Assembly (NCBI GenBank): GCA_035523875.1
Contig: DATKPY010000027.1
Location: 1-64,000 of the forward strand
DNA length: 64,000 bases
From: JASHUC01 sp035523875
Lineage (GTDB): Bacteria; Pseudomonadota; Gammaproteobacteria; Steroidobacterales; Steroidobacteraceae
Direction: 5' to 3'
Shown here: positions 55,514 through 64,000 of the stretch, one piece after another
Layout: every line of letters starts with the position of its first letter
Position numbering within the stretch: position 1 is the first letter of the stretch
The notes under the pieces: model-generated
Database searches by the model: none
What the model saw: only the letters and a program-made list of their open reading frames with translations
Told to the model about the DNA's origin: nothing
Position numbers and translations under genes: made by a program

Positions 55514-57409
55514 ATGGACGCTCCCGTCGCCCACGCGCGGCAGGCACCGCTCGCCCCATCCGTGCGCTCCGTCGCGAGCGCCGCCCCGCACCCCGTCGCG
55601 CTCGCCGGACTCGGACTGTGCATCCTCGCGTTCTGGATGCTGCAGCATCCCTACGAGGGTATCGTCCACGACTCGATTCTTTACGCCTTCGCGGCGCTCG
55701 CGCGGCTGCATCCGCAGTCCCTGGGTCATGACGTCTACCTCACCCTCGGAGTGCAGGATCGCTACACGGTCTTCAGCCCGCTCGTCGCTGCGCTGATTCG
55801 GCTCGTCGGCCTCGAGCGCGCGGCGGAATGGGTCACGCTCGCGGCGCAGATCGGCTTCTTCGGTAGCGGCTGGCTCCTCGCGCGGCGGCTCATGCCGCCC
55901 ACGCTTGCCGTGCTGTCGCTCGCTCTGCTCGTGACGCTTCCTACCGTCTACGGCGAGAACCACATTTTCTCGTATATCGAGCCCTTCATGACGCCGCGGG
56001 TTCCGGCCGAGATCTTCGTGCTCCTGTCGCTTGCGGCGACGCTCCGCGAGCGCTGGGTGCTCGCGGCGTTCGCACTATCCGCCGCGGTCGTGATCCACCC
56101 GCTGATGGCGAGCGCGGGCATCGCCTTTCTCGGCATCTGGTTGGTCGGGCTGCCACGCCCGCGGCTCCTCCTCGCCATTGGACTCGCGGGCTTTGCCACG
56201 CTGCTCGCCGTCGCATCCCTGACGCCGATCGGTCGGGTGGCGCGCTTCGATGCCGGCTGGTTCCACTTCATGTACTCGCGCGGTGAGTACCTGTTCCCCT
56301 CTCTGTGGCCCGCGAAGGACTGGGCCCACGCGTGCGTCCCGCTCGCCACACTCGCCGTCGGTGCGGTGGCGGTGGCGCCGTCCACGGCGCGCTCGGTGTC
56401 GATCGCAGCCCTCGCAACCGGCCTGTGCGGACTCACGCTCTCGCTCCTCGGCTCGGACCTCCTGCGGGTAGTGCTGATCGCGCAGTTGCAGCCCTGGCGC
56501 TGGCTGTGGCTCGCCAACGCGCTTGCCGTAGTGCTGATCCCGGTCATCGCCGTGGAGTGCTGGCGCGGAGGCGACGCCAGGCGCGCCACGCTGGCGCTGC
56601 TCGTTGCCGCTTGGGTGTGCATCGATGAGAACTTCGCGCCGCTCGTAGCCGCACTCGCGATCCTGAGCGCCACGGCCGGCGGTCGCGTGACCGACGCACG
56701 TCTGGGGAAGCTCCTGCTCGCGAGCGCATGCGCGGTCCTCGGCATCGCGCTCGTCGTGTTCGCCGCCTTCGTCCTGAGTGTGTTGCGCCAGCTGCCGACG
56801 ATTCCACCGGATCGCACGGTGTTCGATTCGAGCTATCTCCTCGCGCTCCGCGGCTGGAAGCCCTGGGAGGCCGGTGGGGTGGTGCCGGCGTCGCTGTTCC
56901 TGCTCGCCTGGTGGGTTGCCACCCATCGCAGGGATCTCGCGAGCGCGCTTGCGGTGCTGGTCCTCGGTGCAGGCCTGTGTGCAGCGTTCGGCGCATTCGC
57001 GTGGAACTCCTGGACCCGCGTGGACATTCCGGACCGTGTCATGGCGATGTTCGCGCCTTGGCGTGCGGCGATTCCTCCCGCCGCACAGGTACTCTGGTTC
57101 GGTTCCTCGTACCCGGTGTGGTTCATGCTCGAGCGTCCGAGCTACTGGTCGCCCACGCAGATGGCGGCTTCGGTCTTCTCCGAGCGCATGGCGCGCGAGC
57201 TGGCACTGCGCGAATGGGTCATCGACAAGCAAAAAGCGACGCACGATGCACGCGCCGATCTTGCCGGGCTGTGCAGAAATAACCCGAGCCTCGACTATTT
57301 CGTCACGCCCGCCGACATGGGACCGACGCCTTTCCCTGCCGTCGGGATCGACCGAGCGAACCGGGACGAAGTCGTACGACTCTACCGTTGCGCCGACCAT
57401 CGCGGATGA
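55514..57409 (+). CDS. Large polytopic membrane protein, first of a tandem pair
   Basis: 631 aa with about 10 or more transmembrane helices. The N-terminal loop HPYEGIVHDSILYAFAALARLHP, QDRYTVFSPL and YIEPFMTPRVPAEIFVLLSLA align with the next gene's HPYYGLWHDGELYTLQALAHLRP, QDRFSIFGAL and YIEEFVTPRMGAESLVVLGLA. The two are paralogs of equal length. They may be GT-C-like transferases or polymerases for the glycan, but no family is certain. A GAGG site precedes ATG 55514. Confidence 0.75.
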   Translation: MDAPVAHARQAPLAPSVRSVASAAPHPVALAGLGLCILAFWMLQHPYEGIVHDSILYAFAALARLHPQSLGHDVYLTLGVQDRYTVFSPLVAALIRLVGLERAAEWVTLAAQIGFFGSGWLLARRLMPPTLAVLSLALLVTLPTVYGENHIFSYIEPFMTPRVPAEIFVLLSLAATLRERWVLAAFALSAAVVIHPLMASAGIAFLGIWLVGLPRPRLLLAIGLAGFATLLAVASLTPIGRVARFDAGWFHFMYSRGEYLFPSLWPAKDWAHACVPLATLAVGAVAVAPSTARSVSIAALATGLCGLTLSLLGSDLLRVVLIAQLQPWRWLWLANALAVVLIPVIAVECWRGGDARRATLALLVAAWVCIDENFAPLVAALAILSATAGGRVTDARLGKLLLASACAVLGIALVVFAAFVLSVLRQLPTIPPDRTVFDSSYLLALRGWKPWEAGGVVPASLFLLAWWVATHRRDLASALAVLVLGAGLCAAFGAFAWNSWTRVDIPDRVMAMFAPWRAAIPPAAQVLWFGSSYPVWFMLERPSYWSPTQMAASVFSERMARELALREWVIDKQKATHDARADLAGLCRNNPSLDYFVTPADMGPTPFPAVGIDRANRDEVVRLYRCADHRG

Positions 57410-57425
57410 GGCGGTGCGCGCGGGC

Positions 57426-59321
57426 ATGCTGACCGACCTGGTAGCGCGCGTGAGAGCCGAGAGCGTATCCGCTGCGCTCGTTCGCGCCCCCCGCGCGCGC
57501 ACGGCCCATCCGCTCGTCGCCCTCATTCCGCTCCTCGGGTGCGCGTGCTGCTGGATCGTGCTGCACCCGTACTACGGGCTCTGGCACGACGGGGAGCTCT
57601 ACACGCTGCAGGCGCTTGCGCATTTGAGGCCGCAGCTCTACGCATCCGACCTGTTTCTGCGCTTCGGCTCGCAGGACCGCTTCTCGATCTTCGGCGCTCT
57701 GCAGGGCGAGGTGGTGAGCCTGCTCGGCCCCGAGCACGCCGCGGCCGCCTCGACGTTCCTCTCGCAGCTCGCCTTCCTGTGCGCTGCCGGGCTGCTCGCC
57801 GCGCGCGTGCTGCCCCGGGAGCTCAGATGGCTCGCGATCGCGCTTCTCATCGCGGTGCCGGCCGATTACGGCGCCGGCCACACGTTCCGCTACATCGAGG
57901 AGTTTGTGACTCCGCGTATGGGCGCCGAGTCGCTGGTCGTGCTCGGACTCGCCACGATGAGCGTGGGCCGCATGGGACGCACGTGCCTGTGCCTCGCGGG
58001 CGCGCTCGTGCTGCATCCGGTGATGGCGCTCGGCGGAATTGCAATGGTGGGCTACGAGCGGTTCGGCTGGCGCCATCCGCGCACGCTGGCTCTCATCGCG
58101 GTCATCGCCTGCGGTGCGCTTGCCTTGGCCGGGCTCGATCCAGGCACCGCCTCGCTGCGCTTCGATGCCGCTTGGCTCGACATCGTGCAGCGCAAACACT
58201 ACCTGTTCGTCTCCGAATGGAGCATCGCCGACTGGGCGAGCATTGCCGTTCCACTTGCGACTCTCGCGGTCGGCGCGCTCATGCTCGAAGCCTCGCGTGC
58301 GCGCAGTCTCTGCGTGGCAGCGCTTCTCATCGGGGCTGGGGGCATCGCGCTCACCGCCTACGGGGCCGACTGGCTCGAGCTCGTAGCCGTCGCGCAAGTG
58401 CAGCCTTGGCGTGCGCTGTGGATTGCGGACTTCCTCGCGGTGCTGCTGCTGCCGCTCATCTTTCTGCGCTCATGGGGCGCGGGCCGGATCGGCAAGGCGA
58501 TCACGCTGCTACTCGCCTCGATGTGGGTCGTGCGCGGCGAGAGTTACGCGCTCGCGATCGCGGCACTCGCGCTCCTCGTCGCGCTATCCGCGAAGGCGGC
58601 AGATGATCGAGCCGAGCGTCTGGGGACGCACCTGCTGGCCGGTGCGGCGGTTCTCTGCCTGATGACGGCAATGTGGGCGCTCGCGGATGTGAGACTCTAT
58701 GCGCAGATCGCAGCGGGGGGCGATCTCGGCAATGTCCTCATCGCAGCGGCACGGATGCTCGGAGCGCAGGGCCCGTTCGCGGCGCTCGCCGTGATTGCAG
58801 TCTGGTGGGCGGCTCGCAGCAGGCTCGCGCTCGCACACCGCCCGGTCGTTGCGGCGATCGCCGTCTCCTCGCTCATCGCACTCGCCCCGCTCGCCTGGAA
58901 CGAATGGACCGGTGTCGTTTTCACCTCCGCCACGTATCGTGCGTTCGCGGGCTGGCGCCGGCTGATTCCGCCGGGGAGCGAGGTCTATTGGCCGACCTCG
59001 CCCCTCGCCTGCTGGCTGCTGCTCGAGCGGCCGAACTATCTCTCCTCCGAGCAGTCGGGGTCGGACCTGTACTCGCGGCGCGCCGCGTTGGAGCTCGACC
59101 GGCGCGCACGGGTCATGCGGTCCATCACCGCGAAGGCCTTCGACTGGACCGGGATCAGCTCGCCCGCCTGGTCGGTGCCTTCCCTCGCCACAGTGTGCGC
59201 CAAGTCCGACACGCGGTTCATCGTCACGGGCTACGATCTCGGCGCGCCGGCGCTCGCGAAGGTGCCTGCTGGAGTGACGGCCAATTTCCATAAACTGCGC
59301 TTGTATCGTTGCGGCCCGTAA
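57426..59321 (+). CDS. Large polytopic membrane protein, second of a tandem pair
   Basis: 631 aa as started at ATG 57426 (an in-frame GTG lies at 57414). It is the paralog of the preceding gene, sharing the HPY-x4-HD loop, the QDR motif and the YIExFxTPR motif. About 10 or more transmembrane helices. A tandem duplication followed by divergence is the likely history. The function is unknown and presumed linked to glycan assembly. Confidence 0.75.
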   Translation: MLTDLVARVRAESVSAALVRAPRARTAHPLVALIPLLGCACCWIVLHPYYGLWHDGELYTLQALAHLRPQLYASDLFLRFGSQDRFSIFGALQGEVVSLLGPEHAAAASTFLSQLAFLCAAGLLAARVLPRELRWLAIALLIAVPADYGAGHTFRYIEEFVTPRMGAESLVVLGLATMSVGRMGRTCLCLAGALVLHPVMALGGIAMVGYERFGWRHPRTLALIAVIACGALALAGLDPGTASLRFDAAWLDIVQRKHYLFVSEWSIADWASIAVPLATLAVGALMLEASRARSLCVAALLIGAGGIALTAYGADWLELVAVAQVQPWRALWIADFLAVLLLPLIFLRSWGAGRIGKAITLLLASMWVVRGESYALAIAALALLVALSAKAADDRAERLGTHLLAGAAVLCLMTAMWALADVRLYAQIAAGGDLGNVLIAAARMLGAQGPFAALAVIAVWWAARSRLALAHRPVVAAIAVSSLIALAPLAWNEWTGVVFTSATYRAFAGWRRLIPPGSEVYWPTSPLACWLLLERPNYLSSEQSGSDLYSRRAALELDRRARVMRSITAKAFDWTGISSPAWSVPSLATVCAKSDTRFIVTGYDLGAPALAKVPAGVTANFHKLRLYRCGP

Positions 59322-59325
59322 GCTC

Positions 59326-59757
59326 ATGAAGATCCTGCCTTCCGCCCGATCGATCTCCGAGCTCCTCCTGTATGCGGCCGCGTCGGGAGCAGCCTTGGCG
59401 CTCGACGTGGCCGTGCTGTACGTGCTCGTGAGCCGTGGCGGCTGGCCCTACCTTGGCGCCTCCGTCGTCTCGTTCGTCTGCGGCGGCGTGCTGCTCTATG
59501 GGCTATCGGTGCGCTTCGTGTTCGAGTTCCGGCGCATCAGGAATCCTGCGCTCGAGCTGCCCGCCTTCGTCGCGCTCGGAGCGGCCGGCCTGCTCGTGAA
59601 CAGCGTCGTGATCTACGCGGCAGTCGAGTTCGCGCATCTGTACTTCCTGCTCGCCAAGCTTGCAGCCGCGGGCTGCACGTTCGCCGCAAATTTCCTGCTC
59701 CGCCGCAGCCTCTTGTTTTCCCGGGCGGTGCGGCTCGAGAACCGCCCCGCGCTCTGA
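59326..59757 (+). CDS. GtrA family membrane protein
   Basis: 143 aa with four transmembrane helices (LLLYAAASGAALALDVAVLYVLV first) and the GtrA/DPMS-associated pattern. It starts 5 bp after the tandem membrane protein, probably in one operon. A role in flipping polyprenyl-linked sugar is inferred from the family. Confidence 0.82.
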   Translation: MKILPSARSISELLLYAAASGAALALDVAVLYVLVSRGGWPYLGASVVSFVCGGVLLYGLSVRFVFEFRRIRNPALELPAFVALGAAGLLVNSVVIYAAVEFAHLYFLLAKLAAAGCTFAANFLLRRSLLFSRAVRLENRPAL

Positions 59758-59768
59758 GTGCCTTCCCC

Positions 59769-61379
59769 GTGCACAAGGTAGCGGTCATCGTCGGAGCAGG
59801 ACCCGCCGGTCTCACGGCGGCCCTCGAGCTGCTGCGCCGCTCGCAGGTGCGGCCGATCGTCCTCGAGGCCGAGGATCAGGTGGGAGGCATCTCCAAGACC
59901 ATCAACTATCGCGGCAACCGCATGGATCTCGGAGGACACCGGTTCTTCTCGAAGTCGGACTGGGTGATGAACTGGTGGCAGTCGATTCTGCCCGTCGCCG
60001 CGGATCCGCAGCTTCCGGACGGCTCTGTGCGGCTTGCGTACCACGGGCGCACGAGCGAGCTCGCGATTGATGCACGCTCGCAGGCCGCGCACCCGGACAA
60101 GGTGCTGCTCGTCCGCCCGCGGCTCTCGCGCATTCTCTACAGGCGGCGGTACTTCGATTACCCGCTGAAGCTCAGCTGGACGACGCTGCAGCGTCTCGGG
60201 CCCGCGTACGCGGCATCGATTGGCGCGAGCTACGTGAAGGCGCGCCTGCTCCCGCGATCGCCGGAAGCGACGCTCGAGGACTTTCTGGTCAATCGCTTCG
60301 GTGACCGGCTCTATCGCACATTTTTCAAGGACTACACGGAGAAGGTCTGGGGCGTACCGTGCACCGAGATCTCCGCCGAATGGGGCGCTCAGCGCATCAA
60401 GGGACTCTCGATCGGCAAGGCGCTCGCGCACGCCCTGCGCAAGCCCTTTCGAGTGAGCCGCGACCGCGCTCAAAAAGGGATCGAGACGAGCCTCATCGAG
60501 CGGTTCCTGTACCCGAAGCTGGGCCCGGGTCAGATGTGGGAGGAGGTCGCGAGCCTCGTCTGCACGGCGGGCGGCGAGGTGCAGCTCCGTCAGCGTGTGA
60601 TCGGCATCGAGCGGGAGGGAACGGCGATACGGGCGGTCACCGTCCGCGATGAGCGCGGCGGCGCGGCGCGCCGCATCGCATGCGATTATCTGATCTCGAC
60701 GATGCCCGTGAGAGAGCTCATGGAGCGCCTGCAGCCCGAGCGCACCGATCTGCTCGAGATCGCGCGCGCGCTGCCGTACCGGGATTTCCTGTCGGTCGGC
60801 CTGCTCGCCGAGCGGATGCGCACGATCGGGCGCTCGGGCGCCGAGAACGGCATGCCGCCCGACAACTGGATTTACGTTCAGGAACCGGACGTGAAGCTCG
60901 GCCGGCTGCAGATCTTCAACAACTGGAGTCCCGCGCTCGTTGCCGATCCGCGTCGCATCTGGTTGGGCCTCGAATACTTCTGCGCCGAGGGCGACGCGCT
61001 GTGGTCGATGGCAGACGGCGCGCTGGTCGATTTCGCCACGCGCGAGCTTGCGCAGATCGGGCTCATCGATCGACGCAACGTGCTCGACGGCACGGTCGTG
61101 CGCGCCCCGAAAGCCTACCCCGCCTACTTCGGCAGCTACTCCCGCATCGGCGAGGTGCGCAAGTACCTCGACGGGCTCACGAACCTCTTTCCGGTCGGTC
61201 GCAACGGCATGCATCGCTACAACAATCAGGACCATTCGATGCTGGCGGCCAAGGCCGCGGTGGACTGCATCGTGGAGGGCACTGCGGACAAGGCAGCGCT
61301 GTGGTCCGTGAACGCCGAGGACGACTACCACGAGAGCGCCGAGCGATCGGCGGGCGACCGGCTGCGGAGCGCCGCTTAG
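59769..61379 (+). CDS. FAD-dependent oxidoreductase (UDP-galactopyranose-mutase/amine-oxidase-like)
   Basis: 536 aa. FAD motif VAVIVGAGPAGLTAALELLRRS, then VGGISKTINYRGNRMDLGGHRFF, a motif seen in flavoenzymes of glycan loci related to protoporphyrinogen oxidase and UDP-galactopyranose mutase. The end has YNNQDHSMLAAKAAVD, the flavin-contacting segment. The start is GTG 59769. It probably acts on a nucleotide or lipid-linked sugar; the substrate is unknown. Confidence 0.82.
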   Translation: MHKVAVIVGAGPAGLTAALELLRRSQVRPIVLEAEDQVGGISKTINYRGNRMDLGGHRFFSKSDWVMNWWQSILPVAADPQLPDGSVRLAYHGRTSELAIDARSQAAHPDKVLLVRPRLSRILYRRRYFDYPLKLSWTTLQRLGPAYAASIGASYVKARLLPRSPEATLEDFLVNRFGDRLYRTFFKDYTEKVWGVPCTEISAEWGAQRIKGLSIGKALAHALRKPFRVSRDRAQKGIETSLIERFLYPKLGPGQMWEEVASLVCTAGGEVQLRQRVIGIEREGTAIRAVTVRDERGGAARRIACDYLISTMPVRELMERLQPERTDLLEIARALPYRDFLSVGLLAERMRTIGRSGAENGMPPDNWIYVQEPDVKLGRLQIFNNWSPALVADPRRIWLGLEYFCAEGDALWSMADGALVDFATRELAQIGLIDRRNVLDGTVVRAPKAYPAYFGSYSRIGEVRKYLDGLTNLFPVGRNGMHRYNNQDHSMLAAKAAVDCIVEGTADKAALWSVNAEDDYHESAERSAGDRLRSAA

Positions 61380-61429
61380 CCCGGGTGCCAATTCGCGTCA
61401 ATTTGTGACGCCATGGGCGGTCGCACGTC

Positions 61430-61442
61430 GTCAGACCCTGAC
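61430..61442 (+). promoter_or_regulatory. Candidate PilR enhancer dyad
   Basis: GTCAG-ACC-CTGAC is an inverted repeat about 77 bp upstream of the sigma54 -24 element, a usual distance for an activator site. Matching PilR is inferred from distance and gene context only. Confidence 0.3.
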
Positions 61443-61518
61443 GGGACTAAGTAAAGCCTGGCCGGACGTAGCGAGAGAAAAAGCTGCCGCTACAAGTACT
61501 TACGGCCGCCGCACGCTC

Positions 61519-61534
61519 TGGCATGTGCCTTGCA
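61519..61534 (+). promoter_or_regulatory. Sigma54 promoter of pilA
   Basis: TGGCATGTGCCTTGCA fits the sigma54 consensus TGGCAC-N5-TTGCA, with GG (-24) and GC (-12) correctly spaced. The pilA ATG is 69 bp downstream. PilS and PilR, which use sigma54 at pilA, are encoded in the same window. Confidence 0.85.
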
Positions 61535-61603
61535 AACTCCCCCGGCAGGCGCTCGCGCGCCACCAGTTTCGAAATCACACAGCCGTCCCAGGAGTTCAAA
61601 CGC

Positions 61604-62095
61604 ATGAAAACCGTCCAGAAGGGTTTCACCCTCATCGAGTTGATGATCGTGGTCGCGATCATCGGCATTCTTGCCGCAATCGCGATCCCGGCGTACCAGG
61701 ACTACACGGTGCGCTCGCAGGTCACGGAAGGTCTGAGCCTCGCTGATGCCGTCAAGACCGGCGTCGCCGAGTACTACGCCAACGTCGGCTCGTGGCCCAA
61801 TGCGATGTCGGAGATGGGCTACAGCAACGATCCGAGTGGCAAGTACGCGACCGACGTGACGATCGGCACCGGCACCATTCAGATCACCTACGGTGGCCAG
61901 GCGAATGCCAACATCACCGGATCGCTTCTGGCGCTCGAGCCGAAGGTCAGCGCCAACGGCGACGTGATCTGGCTGTGCGGCTATAACACCGGCGCCAACA
62001 TCACCCCGGCTCCCCAGGATCCCAGCACTGGCGCGGCCAGCGCGAATACGACGAACATCCTCGGGAAGTACCTGCCCCAGTCCTGCCGTCCGTAA
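61604..62095 (+). CDS. pilA: Type IV major pilin PilA
   Basis: 163 aa. The prepilin leader MKTVQKG is cut before FTLIELMIVVAIIGILAAIAIPAYQDYTVRSQV, the type IVa N-terminal helix, with Glu5 of the mature protein intact. The variable globular domain ends in a disulfide loop (Cys125 and Cys161). ATG 61604 is chosen because the leader must be short; the longer open frame upstream contains the promoter. Confidence 0.96.
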   Translation: MKTVQKGFTLIELMIVVAIIGILAAIAIPAYQDYTVRSQVTEGLSLADAVKTGVAEYYANVGSWPNAMSEMGYSNDPSGKYATDVTIGTGTIQITYGGQANANITGSLLALEPKVSANGDVIWLCGYNTGANITPAPQDPSTGAASANTTNILGKYLPQSCRP

Positions 62096-62123
62096 GCACA
62101 TCCGGCAACTTATGCCGGCGTGC

Positions 62124-62157
62124 AAGAAGCCCCTCCCCTGGAGGGGCTTCTTCTTTT
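62124..62157 (+). terminator. Rho-independent terminator of pilA
   Basis: A perfect 13-bp stem (AAGAAGCCCCTCC/GGAGGGGCTTCTT) with a CCT loop is followed by CTTTT. It lies 29 bp after pilA and separates it from pilB. Confidence 0.88.
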
Positions 62158-62277
62158 GGGAAGCGAATCACGCGGGAGCGGGGCCCCTTATGCGAGGATC
62201 ATCCGAGATTTGACAATTCCGTCTGCCCGCCGGCTCGGCGGGCTCTCGTCTATTCGGGGTCTTGATCTCGTAATCTC

Positions 62278-64000
<1,723 letters not shown>

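Overview
The window is about 64 kb of high-GC chromosomal DNA. Synteny points to a gammaproteobacterium near the Xanthomonadales/Nevskiales. The evidence is the order recA-recX-alaS-csrA-tRNA-Ser(GCT), the bamD/rluD-pgeF-clpB block, and sucC-sucD next to pilS-pilR. This is inferred from gene order and protein motifs; no database search was run.

Layout. (1) 1-1459: the right end of an integrative element (HTH protein and tyrosine integrase) abutting the 3' end of tRNA-Arg(ACG). (2) 1460-14395: accessory-looking DNA with DNA polymerase II, a secreted M20 peptidase, a decayed DUF433-type gene, a two-gene operon (SIR2-like/TIR protein plus a membrane STAND NTPase) that looks like an antiphage or NAD-signalling system, a transposase remnant, and a PadR regulator with a flavin monooxygenase. 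(3) 14396-17302: a small decayed element in tRNA-Ser(GCT), bounded by 66-bp direct repeats. It carries a truncated integrase, a BrnT-fusion toxin/antitoxin pair, a frameshifted gene and repeated candidate integrase arm sites. (4) 17237-42000: mostly core genes: tRNA-Ser, csrA, alaS, recX, recA, thpR, pncC, mutS, a lipase-like hydrolase, aspS, a DUF502 gene, a zinc-ribbon gene, clpB, pgeF, rluD, bamD, nadE, sucD, sucC, pilS and pilR. (5) 42037-61379: a glycan/polysaccharide cluster with GtrA flippases, a membrane spermidine-synthase-like protein, gmd and fcl (GDP-fucose), methyltransferases, a Wzx-like flippase, GT2 enzymes, large membrane glycosyltransferase-like proteins and a flavoenzyme. 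(6) 61519-64000: pilA behind a sigma54 promoter, a strong terminator, and the 5' part of pilB.

How it fits together. tRNA-Ser(GCT) and tRNA-Arg(ACG) lie side by side downstream of csrA in relatives such as E. coli. Here they sit about 16 kb apart with accessory genes between them, so this tRNA locus looks like an integration hotspot. PilS/PilR probably drive the sigma54 promoter of pilA at the far end of the window. The glycan cluster sits between regulator and pilin genes and may build or modify surface sugars. The most interesting candidates are the TIR/SIR2-like plus STAND operon (6257-11022), the BrnT fusion inside the tRNA-Ser element, and a perfect 35-bp inverted repeat that gives the divergent genes pncC and mutS the same first seven codons.
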